Part shown: positions 1 to 9,018 of the stretch, piece by piece | How positions within the stretch are numbered: position 1 is the first letter of the stretch | How the letters are laid out: each line of letters opens with the position of its first letter | Source: Bog-473 sp963824195 | GTDB lineage: Bacteria > Actinomycetota > Acidimicrobiia > Acidimicrobiales > RAAP-2 | Direction of reading: 5' to 3' | Length of the DNA: 64,000 nt | Assembly: GCA_963824195.1 (NCBI GenBank) | Contig: CAWGOJ010000008.1 | Location: 310,001 to 374,000 of the forward strand | Made by a program: the position numbers and the translations under genes | The notes under the pieces: model-generated | The model's database searches: none | What the model was told of the DNA's origin: nothing | What the model saw: only the letters and a program-made list of their open reading frames with translations

Positions 1-918
1 GCCGTGGGAGATCCCGTTGAGCCGATCGGACAGGCGCCGCTGCACGTGCCGCCGCAACATCTCGACTTCCACAATCGCCCATCCGAGCTCACGGACCTGG
101 TCGGCCCCGAAGTCTCCGGGATCCTTCTGTACGCGCCGTCTGAGGTCGTTCACGAGCTTGCTGTAACGGGCGACGTAGCCGAGCTCTCCCGGCTCCCGCT
201 CATGGCTCACGACGGTCATCGCCAACGACCAGCCTTCACCTGGCGCGCCGATCATGTTCCGGGCGGGGACCCGCGCACCATCGAAGCGCACCTCGCCGAA
301 TTCCTTCGTAACCCCGTTGATCATGCGCAGGGGCCTCTGCTCGATGCCGGGCTGGCGCATCGGGACCGCGAACGCAGAAATGCCACGGTGCTTGACGACG
401 TCGTGGTCGGTGCGTGCGAGGACGAGGCACCATTCGGCCTCGTCCGAGTAGCTCGTCCAGACCTTCTGGCCGGCGATGACGTAGTCCTCTCCGTCCCGAT
501 CGGCCCGCGTGCGCAACGAGGCCAGGTCGGATCCGGCGTCGGGCTCACTGAATCCCTGGCACCAGCGGTCGCGCCCATTGACGATGCCGGGCAGGAACCG
601 GCGCTTGATGTCGTCGCTCCCGTGCTCCAGGATGCCCTGGACCAGGTAGCCGAGACTTGGCCGCGGTGGTGCCCCCGCAGCTGCGAGCTCCTCGTCGACG
701 ATGACCTCGTAGACCGACGACAATCCCTGCCCCCCGATCTCGGTGGGCCAGGACATGCCGAAGAAACCGGCGTCGTAGAGCAGCCGATGCCAGGCGGCCA
801 TGCCCGCCCAGTACTCGTCGTCAGTGGAGGACGTCGGCAGGCCGGGATTGTTGTCGACCAGCCATGCACGGAGTCGCAGGCGGAACTCCGACTCTTCCGG
901 CGAGTCACCGAAGTCCAT
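1..918 (-). CDS. Acyl-CoA dehydrogenase, large-type subunit (partial, runs off the left edge)
   Basis: FAD-dependent acyl-CoA dehydrogenase (ACAD) that would introduce an alpha,beta double bond into a CoA thioester. Reading starts at an ATG (918-916) and stays open for 306 codons to the window edge, so the C-terminus is missing. The family motif QGFSEPDAGSD lies near residue 120, followed by WTSYSDEA and the middle beta-domain. The start overlaps the stop of the next ACAD gene (905-1945) by 14 bases, which suggests translational coupling. Together the two look like the subunits of a heteromeric alpha2beta2 ACAD of the kind known from steroid catabolism. The pairing is inferred, and the missing tail prevents checking the usual catalytic Glu. 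Confidence 0.9.
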   Translation of the reverse strand, partial: MDFGDSPEESEFRLRLRAWLVDNNPGLPTSSTDDEYWAGMAAWHRLLYDAGFFGMSWPTEIGGQGLSSVYEVIVDEELAAAGAPPRPSLGYLVQGILEHGSDDIKRRFLPGIVNGRDRWCQGFSEPDAGSDLASLRTRADRDGEDYVIAGQKVWTSYSDEAEWCLVLARTDHDVVKHRGISAFAVPMRQPGIEQRPLRMINGVTKEFGEVRFDGARVPARNMIGAPGEGWSLAMTVVSHEREPGELGYVARYSKLVNDLRRRVQKDPGDFGADQVRELGWAIVEVEMLRRHVQRRLSDRLNGISHG

Positions 919-1945
919 CAGCGACCTCCAACCCGTGGTGGACGAGCACGTGCGACAGGCTCGCGCTGGCGTTTCCAAGGAGGTCGCTCGAGAGGAGGGA
1001 CCGCCGCAGGTAGATGTGGGCCAGGCACTCCCATGTGTTGCCGATGCCTCCGTGCACCTGGATCGCGGTCTCGCACACATTGATGGCTGCCCGGGCGCAG
1101 TATGCCTTCGCCATTGCAGCCGCTGTCAGTGCCTCGCCTGCGGGGAGCGCGTCCACGGCCCACGCCGCGTGCAACGTGACACTTCGAGACCCTTCCATGG
1201 CCACGAACGCGTCCGCCAGCATGTGCTGGACGGCCTGGAACGAGGCGATGGCGACGCCATACTGCTGGCGCTCTGACGCGTAGTCGGAGGCGAGCTCCAC
1301 CGCGCCACGCATGGTCCCCACCAGGTCGGCACACGTCAAGGCAAGACCGAGGGCTGTCCAGCGTGTGACATCGTCCGCCGTGATCGGCGGATGCGCTGCG
1401 TCGACGGGCGTCACGACGGAGGACGAGTCGAGGATCACGGAGGGACGGGTGAGATCGAGGCCGATCGGCGGGGTGTGGAGCTCGACCTGGGCCACGCGGT
1501 GGCGCTCACCGTCGGGGACGAGGAGCAGAGCCCGCGCTGAGCCCTGCGCATCAATGGCCACGGCGGGGGGCGATTCCCCGTTGACGGCTCGAGCGAGCGA
1601 CGAGAGGGCGGTGTCGAGGGCGACGGTCTCGACCGTGTCGCCCGGTTCTGCACCGGCCAACCTTCGGAGCTCGGTGGCCAAGGTGGGCCCGAGGAACGAG
1701 ACGTCGGCCAGCCCCCGGCCCAGCTCCTCGGCAACAATGGCTGGTTCCACCCCTGTCGCCAGGCAGCCCCCGCCTTCCGTCTCGGTTCGCAGCTCCCGCC
1801 AGCCGGACCCGGCGACGGCTGCGTCGAGCCTTGCCATCCGTTCGAGGTCACCGATCTGACCGACGGCCTTGGGCGCGAGCCGGTCGACGATGTGGGCAGC
1901 AGAGTCGCGAAGGGCCTGCTGCTCCGGGGACAGGCGGACGTCCAT
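905..1945 (-). CDS. Acyl-CoA dehydrogenase, small-type partner subunit
   Basis: A 346-residue ACAD-fold protein beginning MDVRLSPEQQALRDSA. It has the typical helical N-terminus, a weakly conserved beta-domain and the C-terminal helical segment with QVHGGIGNTWE, but it ends without the EGTxEIQR tail that carries the catalytic Glu in single-subunit ACADs. This is what one expects of the partner subunit in heteromeric ACADs. The start at 1945 shares one base with the stop of the upstream CoA ligase (TGATG), and its stop lies inside the start region of the next ACAD, so the three genes form a tight minus-strand operon. Confidence 0.88.
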   Translation of the reverse strand: MDVRLSPEQQALRDSAAHIVDRLAPKAVGQIGDLERMARLDAAVAGSGWRELRTETEGGGCLATGVEPAIVAEELGRGLADVSFLGPTLATELRRLAGAEPGDTVETVALDTALSSLARAVNGESPPAVAIDAQGSARALLLVPDGERHRVAQVELHTPPIGLDLTRPSVILDSSSVVTPVDAAHPPITADDVTRWTALGLALTCADLVGTMRGAVELASDYASERQQYGVAIASFQAVQHMLADAFVAMEGSRSVTLHAAWAVDALPAGEALTAAAMAKAYCARAAINVCETAIQVHGGIGNTWECLAHIYLRRSLLSSDLLGNASASLSHVLVHHGLEVADGLR

Positions 1946-3471
1946 CAGTCGTCGCGCGCAGGTGCCGCGAGCGACTGCGCCCATTGGTCGCGCAGTGTGC
2001 GACGAAGCACCTTCCCAGACGGGAGGCGTGGGATCTCGTCGACGATGACGACGTAGCGAAGGTGCTTGTAGGTTGCCAGCGAACCGGCAACGAGCTGCTG
2101 CAGCTCGTCGTCGCCCACCTTCTGGTTCGGGTCGAGCCGCACGGCAGCGACGGGCACCTCTCCGGCCCGGGCATCCTCGACACCGAACACCGCGCAGTCG
2201 AGGACGGCCGGATGCTGATGGAGGACCGCCTCCACCTCGGCGGGTGCCACCTGGAAGCCGTTGACCTTGATCATCTCCTTCGAGCGATCGGTCAGGTGGA
2301 CCCAGCCTTCCGGCTCGAGCCACCCGACATCACCCGTGCGGTACCAGCCATCGGCAAACGCGTCAGCCGTGGCTTCATCAGGAAGGTACCCGGCCATGAC
2401 CGAGGGGCTGAGCACCTGGATCTCGCCGATCCCTCCGGGCTCGAGGACCTCCCCGCTCCCGAGGTCGGCGATGCGCAGCTCGACGCCCGAGGGTGGCAGC
2501 CCCGCGGAGTCCAATCGCCACTGCTCCGGTCGGTCGACGGGGTTCGCCGAGATCACGGGGAGCTCACTGGCGCCGTAAGCCGGCAACCAGTGCACGCCGG
2601 TCCGCTCGGTCACGATCCTGGCGACGCTCTCGGTGACCGGTGTCGCCCCCCACATGATGTAGCGGAGGGACGAGAGGTCGTACTCCTCGAGGCGGGGATG
2701 GTTGGCCATGGCCAACGCGATGGGCGCAACCGCCATCTCGAGCGTCATCTTCTCGGAGACGATCCGCTCGAGCACCTCGTCGAGGTCGAACCGTCGGTGC
2801 AGCCGCACCGTTGCTGCCGCCGAGACCGCTGTCAGCAGATTGAGGAGCCCGAGGATGTGGGAGGGGGGCGTGGCCACCTGGAAGCGGTCCTCGGCTCCGA
2901 GACCGAGGACGTTGCGCCAGTGCACGGTCGCGTGACCCATGGAGCGATGCGTGTGACGCACGGCCTTGGGCAGTCCGGTCGTGCCCGAACTGAAGACCAG
3001 GATGGCCTCGGTGCCTCTGCTCACCGCGTCCGAAGCCGGCCGCGCTCCGCTGTGGGCGAAGGGGTCGTTCGACGCGTCGTCGAGATCCGTCACGTGGTCG
3101 CCCCCGAGGATCTCGGCGAGCAACGGAGCGGCCTCGCCATCGGCCACGGCGCGCACCGGACCGGTCAGCGCCAGGGCGTGACGGACCTCGGTGGACTTCC
3201 ACGCCGGGCTCAGCAGCACCGCGGCGGCCCCCAGCTTGCTGACGGCGTACACCGCGACGATGAACTCGACGCGGTTGGTCGTCATCAGCGCCACGCGATC
3301 ACCTGCGCCCACACCCCGCGCGGCGAGGTGCCTGGCGAAGGCGTTGCTGCGCTCGTCGAGCTGGCGGAAGGTCCAGCGATCATCGCCCGCGAGAACGGCG
3401 TCGCGCCCCCCGAACCGGTCAGCGGCGAGCTCGAGATCCCTGTGCATCGTGGCCGCTACCATCGGAAACAT
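1945..3471 (-). CDS. Acyl-CoA synthetase / CoA ligase (AMP-binding)
   Basis: ANL-superfamily ligase of 508 residues that adenylates a carboxylic acid and transfers it to CoA. The P-loop-like motif SSGTTGLPKAVRHTH is near residues 152-168. The A7-A8 region YRTGDVGWLEPEGWVHLTDR and the C-terminal PSGKVLRRTL with the adenylation Lys are all present. The ATG at 3471 is preceded by AGGAGA, which supports this start over the downstream Met. It is the first gene of a minus-strand operon with two ACAD subunits, so it probably activates their substrate. It is divergent from the ACAD at 3547 across a 75-base gap that must hold both promoters. The substrate is unknown. Confidence 0.92.
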   Translation of the reverse strand: MFPMVAATMHRDLELAADRFGGRDAVLAGDDRWTFRQLDERSNAFARHLAARGVGAGDRVALMTTNRVEFIVAVYAVSKLGAAAVLLSPAWKSTEVRHALALTGPVRAVADGEAAPLLAEILGGDHVTDLDDASNDPFAHSGARPASDAVSRGTEAILVFSSGTTGLPKAVRHTHRSMGHATVHWRNVLGLGAEDRFQVATPPSHILGLLNLLTAVSAAATVRLHRRFDLDEVLERIVSEKMTLEMAVAPIALAMANHPRLEEYDLSSLRYIMWGATPVTESVARIVTERTGVHWLPAYGASELPVISANPVDRPEQWRLDSAGLPPSGVELRIADLGSGEVLEPGGIGEIQVLSPSVMAGYLPDEATADAFADGWYRTGDVGWLEPEGWVHLTDRSKEMIKVNGFQVAPAEVEAVLHQHPAVLDCAVFGVEDARAGEVPVAAVRLDPNQKVGDDELQQLVAGSLATYKHLRYVVIVDEIPRLPSGKVLRRTLRDQWAQSLAAPARDD

Positions 3472-3546
3472 TCTTCTCCTATTTGAGATCCAGCGTCAAC
3501 ATGCAGCGGATGTACACTTCTCCGACGCGATCAGGGAGGGCCTTCG

Positions 3547-4701
3547 ATGACCATGGATGACCTCGACGACGTACGGCAGCAGATCATCGAGACCGTCCGG
3601 CGGTTCGTCGCCCGGGAGGTCGTTCCCGTCGCCCCGGAGCTCGAACGCGACGACCGCTTCCCTGTCGACATCGTGGAGCAGATGCGTGAGCTCGGCCTGT
3701 TCGGCGTGACCATCCCCGAAGCCTACGGAGGGCTGGGTCTCGACCTCCTCACCTATGTCGGAGTCATTGAGGAGCTGGCGTACGGCTGGATGAGCCTTAC
3801 CGGCGTCGTCAACACCCACACCATGGCCGCCACGCTGATCCTCCAGCACGGCACCGACGAGCAGAAGCAGCGGTGGCTGCCGTCGATGGCCTCCGGGGAA
3901 CGGCGGGGGGCGCTGTCACTCTCCGAACCGGACGCGGGAAGTGACACCCGCAACCTTTCCTGCCGGGCCCAGCGCGACGGGGACGAGTACGTGCTCAACG
4001 GCACAAAGGCATGGGTCACCAACGGGGAGCGCTCCGGGATCGTCGCCTTGGCGGCTCGAACAGAGGAGGGGATCTCCGCCCTGATCGTGGAGAAGGAGCC
4101 GGGGCCGCAGTTCGAGGGGATCGCGGTCAGCAAACACGTGGGCAAGCTCGGCTACCGCGGGGTGGAGACCGTCGAGATGGCGTACACGGACCACCGCATT
4201 CCCACCGCCAACCTGCTCGGCGAGGCGGGACGCGGGCTGCCGCAGATCCTCAGCGTGCTCGAACTGGGCCGCATCAACATTGCGGCGCGGGCGGTAGGCG
4301 TGGCCCGGGCCGCCTTCGACGCCGCCTTCGCGTACGCACAACAGCGGGTCACCTTCGGCAAGCCGATCGTCGAGCACCAGGCGATACAGCTCAAGATCGC
4401 CGACATGGCGACGCGCCTCGAGGCGGCCCGCCTCCTGACCCGCAATGCCGCCGAGCGCAAGACGGCCGGTCTCCGCTGTGACGTCGAAGCCGGGATGGCC
4501 AAGCTGTTCGCCAGCGAGACCGCGCTCGACCTGTCCATGGAGGCCATGCGGATCCACGGCGGCATGGGCTACACGACCGACCTGCCCGTGGAGCGCTACT
4601 ACCGCGACGCGCCGCTCATGGTCATTGGCGAGGGGACCAACGAGATCCAGAGGCTGGTGATCGCGCGGGGCCTGCTGGCCCGCGCTCAGCGCGCAGGCTG
4701 A
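3547..4701 (+). CDS. Acyl-CoA dehydrogenase (single-subunit type)
   Basis: A complete 384-residue ACAD. It has LSEPDAGSDT near residues 123-132, an RVTFGKPIVEHQAIQ segment, RIHGGMGYT, and the tail IGEGTNEIQR whose Glu sits where short- and medium-chain ACADs keep the catalytic base. It therefore looks self-sufficient, unlike the paired ACADs elsewhere in the window. GGGAGGG lies about five bases upstream of the ATG; a second in-frame ATG is two codons later. Its 3' end overlaps the convergent CoA-transferase gene by 16 bases. It would oxidise an acyl-CoA and pass electrons to ETF. Chain-length preference is not readable from sequence. Confidence 0.93.
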   Translation: MTMDDLDDVRQQIIETVRRFVAREVVPVAPELERDDRFPVDIVEQMRELGLFGVTIPEAYGGLGLDLLTYVGVIEELAYGWMSLTGVVNTHTMAATLILQHGTDEQKQRWLPSMASGERRGALSLSEPDAGSDTRNLSCRAQRDGDEYVLNGTKAWVTNGERSGIVALAARTEEGISALIVEKEPGPQFEGIAVSKHVGKLGYRGVETVEMAYTDHRIPTANLLGEAGRGLPQILSVLELGRINIAARAVGVARAAFDAAFAYAQQRVTFGKPIVEHQAIQLKIADMATRLEAARLLTRNAAERKTAGLRCDVEAGMAKLFASETALDLSMEAMRIHGGMGYTTDLPVERYYRDAPLMVIGEGTNEIQRLVIARGLLARAQRAG

Positions 4702-5906
4702 CTCGGCTGCCGGTCGTTGCTGCGATCGGCGAGCTCCCGGATCACCTCGTCGGTGTGCTCCCCGAGTGACGGGACCGGAGCGATCGGCCCGCGCTCAATG
4801 TCGGAGAAACTGACCGGGCCGTTCACCGAGCGCTGGGTGGTGCCCGAGACACCCCCACCGATCTCGACCAGACCGTGGTTCGCCAAGAACTGGGGGTCTT
4901 CGACCACCTCGGCCGGCGTCTGTGCCGGCGCCCACCAGACGCCCTCACGTTCGAAGCGCTCCGCCCATTCGGACAGGGGGCGCTCCGCGATGATCTCGTC
5001 GAGGATGGCGATGATCTCCGTGCGATGCCGTCGGATGGCGGACGCATCGGCAAAGCGCGGGTCACCGGCCAGATCGGGGCGCCCGAGGGAGCGGCAGACC
5101 GCATCGATGTGCCGGGAGGCCTCCAATCCCGTGAGGAAGAACCAACGACCGTCGGCGGCCCGGTAGGGATTCATCAGCGGCGCCTGGTTCCGGTCCCTCG
5201 GTTCGGCCCGGGCGACCTTGCCGAGCGTCATCTGCAATCCGAGGTCCCAGCCCAGGACGTAGGCGCCCGTGCGGAGCAGCGACACCTCCACGACCCGCCC
5301 CCGTCCCGTCGCGCGCTGCTCCAGCACCGCGGCGAGAAGCCCGCCCAGGGCGGCGAGCCCGGTGATGTGGTCACCGATGCCGCCCCGCGCGTTGAGCGGC
5401 GTGCCCTCGTGGTCGGCCATCTGCATGGAGAGCCCGGACCGGGCCCAGAACGCACCGATGTCGTAGGTGGGGCGGTTCCGCTCGGCACCGCGCAGCCCGT
5501 AGCCGCTGACGCTGCAGTACACGAGATGGGGGTGGCGCTCGACGGTCGCCACGGGCTCCAGGCCGAGCCCGTCGAGCGCGTCCGGCCGGAGGTTGCTGAT
5601 GAACACGTCGGCCGTGGCGAGCAGGTCCTCGAGATGCGCCCGGCCGTCGGGTTGGCGCAGGTCGAGCACGATGCTTCGCTTCCCCCGGTTGTCGAGCGAG
5701 AAGGCCGGGTTGGGCATGTCGCTCTCGATGCCCAATGATCCGAACACTTGACGCATGGGATCGCCCGCCGGGGCTTCGACCTTGATGACATCGGCGCCCC
5801 AGTCGGCCAGCAGCGCGGCGGCCGACGGCGCGGCGACCCACACGCCCAACTCGACGACCCGCAGGCTGGCGAACGTGGAGAGTCCCGATGCCGGGTCGTC
5901 GCTCAA
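4686..5906 (-). CDS. CaiB/BaiF family (class III) CoA-transferase, TTG start
   Basis: Class III CoA-transferase of about 406 residues that moves CoA between acids. The N-terminal LRVVELGVWVAAPSAAALLADWG and the DVIKVEAPAGDPMR strand-turn are typical of the family, as are NRGKRSIVLDLR and PTYDIGAFWARSG further on. The start is decided by the ribosome site: a perfect GGAGGT lies six bases before a TTG (5906-5904) that overlaps the stop of the upstream ligase as TTGA. No ATG or GTG is equally well placed. It is the last gene of the amidohydrolase - FadD3-like ligase - CoA-transferase operon. The 3' end overlaps the convergent ACAD. Confidence 0.9.
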   Translation of the reverse strand: MSDDPASGLSTFASLRVVELGVWVAAPSAAALLADWGADVIKVEAPAGDPMRQVFGSLGIESDMPNPAFSLDNRGKRSIVLDLRQPDGRAHLEDLLATADVFISNLRPDALDGLGLEPVATVERHPHLVYCSVSGYGLRGAERNRPTYDIGAFWARSGLSMQMADHEGTPLNARGGIGDHITGLAALGGLLAAVLEQRATGRGRVVEVSLLRTGAYVLGWDLGLQMTLGKVARAEPRDRNQAPLMNPYRAADGRWFFLTGLEASRHIDAVCRSLGRPDLAGDPRFADASAIRRHRTEIIAILDEIIAERPLSEWAERFEREGVWWAPAQTPAEVVEDPQFLANHGLVEIGGGVSGTTQRSVNGPVSFSDIERGPIAPVPSLGEHTDEVIRELADRSNDRQPSQPAR

Positions 5907-7504
5907 CCGGGGACCTCCGAACGACTGTGCACCGCCTGCTCCCGCAGCGTGTCCTTCATCACCTTCCCGGTGGCGTTGATCGGGAGCTCGTCCACCAGCT
6001 CCACGACTCTGGGGACCTTGTAGTTCGCCATTTTGTCGCGGCACCACTCGATGACCGCTGCGCTCGACACCGCGTCCGATCGGGCGACGACGAATGCCAT
6101 CCCGACCTCTCCGAGGCGCTCATCGGGGATCCCGATCACCGCGGCCTGAGCGATGTCGGGATGGCGCAGGAGCGCATTCTCGATCTCGGCGGGGTACGCG
6201 TTGAAGCCGCCGACGATGAACATGTCCTTGGCGCGGCCGACGATCCGCAGGCAGCCCGCCTCGTCGACCACCCCGATATCGCCCGTCCGCAGCCACCCGT
6301 CCGGCGACAACGCGTGCGCGGTCGCCTCCGGATCGTCTAGGTAGCCGACCATCACACTGCCGCCGCGGAGGAGGATCTCACCGGGCTCCCCCGCCGGCAA
6401 CTCCGCATCGTCGTCACCGACGATGCGGAGCTCGAAGCCCGGGCGGAGCCGCCCGACCGTGGTGGCAATCGTCTCCACGTCATCCTCTGGCGAGGTGGCC
6501 GCGGCCGTCCCGGCCTCCGTGAGCCCGTAACCCGTGATGATCGACGAGAACGGGAGCTCCTCGTCGATGCGCCGGATCAGCTCGACGGGGATGTCGGCGG
6601 CGCCGGTCACGGCCACCCGCAGGCTCGACAATTCGTGGCGCTCCCGATCGGGGTGGTCGAGGATGGCCTGGTAGACGGTGGGCGAGCCGGGAAGCACGGT
6701 GACCCCCTCACCCTCGACGCGGCCCAGCAACCGGTCGACATCGAACACAGCCTCGGGGAGCATCACCGCGCCGCTCGCGACGCAGGCCAGGATTCCCGCC
6801 TTCAGACCGAACATGTGGAAGTAGGGGTTGACCATCAGGTAGCGGTCGTCGGCGCACAGCCCGGTCATCTCGACCCAGTCGGTGGCGACGCGCAGCGTCC
6901 GGCGGTGGGACATCACCACCCCCTTGGGCAGGCCCGTCGTCCCCGACGTGAAGAGGATGTCCGAGGGATCGTCCGGTCCGGTATCGGTGCGCCGCCGGTC
7001 GACCTCGGCCCGGTCGGCGTCGGTGGCCCGGGCCAGGAACGAGGCCCATGCCTCGGTGCCCCCCCTCGGCGGCCCGCTCGCCACGACGATCGTGTCGAGA
7101 TCGGGGAGGTCGACACCGGTCGCACCCAGCATCTCGACGTAGTCGGTCCCCAAGAAGTCCGTGATCGTCACCAGCGCCCGGGCCTGGCTGCGGGAGAGGA
7201 TGTCCACCGCCTCGCCGCCCTTGAAGCGGGTGTTGATCGGGACGAGGACGGCACCCGCCTGGGAGAGACCGAGCACGGCGACGATCCACTTGGCGCTGTT
7301 GAAGGCCCAGATGGCCACACGGTCGCCCGGCTCGATGCCCGAGTCGACGAGTGCGGCGCCGAACGAACGCGCCTCGTCGAAGAGCTCGGCGTACGTCAGC
7401 CGGGTCGGGCCATCCTCAACCGCAGGGCGCTGTCCGAACCGGCGTGCGGCAGAATCGAGAAGCGCCGGGATGGTCAGCGACGGGCCATCCCCGCGCGCCG
7501 TCAT
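5903..7504 (-). CDS. FadD3-like acyl-CoA synthetase
   Basis: ANL ligase of 533 residues with LFTSGTTGLPKGVVMSH near residues 187-203, YGLTEAGTAA, the WLRTGDIGVVDEAGCLRIVGR hinge region and a C-terminal NATGKVMKDTLRE carrying the adenylation Lys. The N-terminal stretch PINTRFKGGEAVDILSRS closely recalls FadD3, the ligase for the CD-ring propionate (HIP) in actinobacterial steroid breakdown. That resemblance is from memory and substrate identity is inference. It starts four bases inside the stop of the amidohydrolase (ATGA) and overlaps the CoA-transferase start, so the three are co-translated. Confidence 0.9.
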   Translation of the reverse strand: MTARGDGPSLTIPALLDSAARRFGQRPAVEDGPTRLTYAELFDEARSFGAALVDSGIEPGDRVAIWAFNSAKWIVAVLGLSQAGAVLVPINTRFKGGEAVDILSRSQARALVTITDFLGTDYVEMLGATGVDLPDLDTIVVASGPPRGGTEAWASFLARATDADRAEVDRRRTDTGPDDPSDILFTSGTTGLPKGVVMSHRRTLRVATDWVEMTGLCADDRYLMVNPYFHMFGLKAGILACVASGAVMLPEAVFDVDRLLGRVEGEGVTVLPGSPTVYQAILDHPDRERHELSSLRVAVTGAADIPVELIRRIDEELPFSSIITGYGLTEAGTAAATSPEDDVETIATTVGRLRPGFELRIVGDDDAELPAGEPGEILLRGGSVMVGYLDDPEATAHALSPDGWLRTGDIGVVDEAGCLRIVGRAKDMFIVGGFNAYPAEIENALLRHPDIAQAAVIGIPDERLGEVGMAFVVARSDAVSSAAVIEWCRDKMANYKVPRVVELVDELPINATGKVMKDTLREQAVHSRSEVPG

Positions 7505-8697
7505 CGAACGGCGACCTCGGCCACGTTCATCAGCTTGGCCAGGTTACCGCCCATGATCTTGCGCACCGAGTCGTCATCGAGGCCCTTGAGCTCGTCCGCG
7601 TAGCTCACGGGGTCGGCGAGGCCCTCCGGGTGGGGGTAGTCGGACCCGAAGAGCACGTGCTCCACACCGATGAGATCGGCCAGCTGGCCGAGGTCCTCCT
7701 CCCAAAATGGGCTGATGTAGATGTTGCGCTTGAAGACGTCGACCGGGTTCTCCAGGAAATCCTGCGGCATCTTCTTGTACACGTCGGCCAGCCTCTCCAG
7801 GAGCGGTGCGACCCAGCTGCTGCCGTTCTCGATCACCGCGACCTTGAGGGCGGGGAACCGGGACAGGGCGCCGTGGCAGATCAGCGCCGAGACGGCGTCC
7901 TCGACGGGCCGCCAGGCCGAGAGCATCCGGAAGGCCTGGGGCTGGAAGGGGAGCATCTCGGAGTCGCTGCCCTCCCAGTCGTTCGCATACCGCTCGTAGC
8001 CGCTGTCCGAGGAGTGCATGGCCACGAGCACATCATTGTCGACCACCTTCTCCCAGAAGGGGTCGAACTCCTCTTTGCCGAACGAGCGGGGCCCGCGGTA
8101 GCCGTACGCCGGAGCGGGCCGGACGAGCACCACCCGGGCACCCCGCTGCAGGACCCATTCGAGCTCCTCGATGGCCCGCTCCACGATGGGCAGCGTGATG
8201 ATCGGCGTCGCGAAGATCCGGCCCTCGTAGTCGAACGACCACGTCTCGTACAGCCACTGGTTCAGACTGTGGATCACCTCATGAGTGAGCTCGGGCGCGT
8301 CGCGCATCCGCTCCTCAATGAGGCTGGCCAGCGTCGGGAACATGAGGGCGCGGTCGATGCCCTGCTCGTCCATCAGTGCGAGACGGGAGGAGGGGTCGCG
8401 GAAGGCGGGGATGGACTTCATGGGCTTCCCGAAGATCTCCCGGCGGCTCTTGCCCTCGGGGTTCCCGACCCGGAAATACTCCTCCTGTGCACCGGGGCGA
8501 GCCACGACCTCGAAAGTGGGGTTCGGGATGTAGTTGCTGATGACACCGCGGACCACGATCTTGGTCCGGCCGTGCACGTCGACGTAGTCGATCGCACCCT
8601 TGTACCGCTCGGGCAGGAACCTGGTGAACGCGTCGCGCGTCTCGTAGAGGTGGTTGTCCGCATCGAACAGGGGGACGTTCAGAGCGGTGTTGGACAT
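7501..8697 (-). CDS. Amidohydrolase-2 (ACMSD-like) metal-dependent hydrolase
   Basis: TIM-barrel hydrolase or decarboxylase of 398 residues. The N-terminal DADNHLYE (Asp12, Asp14, His16) replaces the classical HxH as in many ACMSD relatives. Further metal or active-site candidates are MHSSDSGYE, ICHGAL and LFGSDYPHPEG. Start chosen at ATG 8697, with GGGGAAG a few bases upstream, because the open frame upstream has no family similarity. It is the first gene of an operon with a ligase and a CoA-transferase, so it may hydrolyse or decarboxylate a ring-cleavage intermediate. A palindrome (8735-8752) and a 38-base element (8836-8873) lie in front of it. Confidence 0.9.
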   Translation of the reverse strand: MSNTALNVPLFDADNHLYETRDAFTRFLPERYKGAIDYVDVHGRTKIVVRGVISNYIPNPTFEVVARPGAQEEYFRVGNPEGKSRREIFGKPMKSIPAFRDPSSRLALMDEQGIDRALMFPTLASLIEERMRDAPELTHEVIHSLNQWLYETWSFDYEGRIFATPIITLPIVERAIEELEWVLQRGARVVLVRPAPAYGYRGPRSFGKEEFDPFWEKVVDNDVLVAMHSSDSGYERYANDWEGSDSEMLPFQPQAFRMLSAWRPVEDAVSALICHGALSRFPALKVAVIENGSSWVAPLLERLADVYKKMPQDFLENPVDVFKRNIYISPFWEEDLGQLADLIGVEHVLFGSDYPHPEGLADPVSYADELKGLDDDSVRKIMGGNLAKLMNVAEVAVR

Positions 8698-8734
8698 GAC
8701 GACTTCCCCGATCCTTATGGAGTGAGAACCATGA

Positions 8735-8752
8735 TACTCTTCTGTGAGAGTA
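8735..8752. promoter_or_regulatory. 18-bp inverted repeat, candidate operator
   Basis: TACTCTTCTGTGAGAGTA: six-base arms TACTCT/AGAGTA around a six-base spacer, 38 bases upstream of the amidohydrolase start and in the 321-base gap shared with the divergent P450. Size and symmetry fit a dimeric repressor site (TetR or MarR type). No regulator gene is adjacent, so the cognate protein is unknown. Confidence 0.5.
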
Positions 8753-8835
8753 CTATTTCTGCGACGAATCTGCCAGCCCCGGCGATCAGTCCGGGCCACG
8801 TGGCGGGACCTCTGATCCTCTGGCTGGGGTGGTCC

Positions 8836-8873
8836 GAGAACACACTTCTTCTTCTTGTGCAAAGCTAGTTCTG
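8836..8873. repeat. Copy A of a 38-bp element shared by both P450 promoter regions
   Basis: About 38 bases beginning GAGAACACACTTCTTCTTCT and ending GCAAAGCTAGTTCTG. Copy B at 25937-25974 matches it at 32 of 38 positions by eye. Both copies lie in a divergent gap between a minus-strand gene and a P450. The rest of the two gaps is not similar, so the element is probably a conserved promoter or regulator site rather than a chance duplication of a larger segment. Confidence 0.6.
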
Positions 8874-9018
8874 CACACCGACGAGCGGCGACGCCGCGTT
8901 GACGCATGGAGGGTCTGGAGCGAGTGCGAACACACGTTCGTCAACGGGTCCCGTCGCCCCGATCGCAGCCCCGGCCACGCCGTCATGACACTCGTCACCG
9001 CCACAGATTGGGGCAACC

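Noticed and set aside
1831..3486. A 551-codon open frame opposite the CoA ligase
   Set aside because: It is the mirror of a high-GC coding frame with Arg/Pro/Gly-rich, low-complexity content, and the other strand is a clear ligase.
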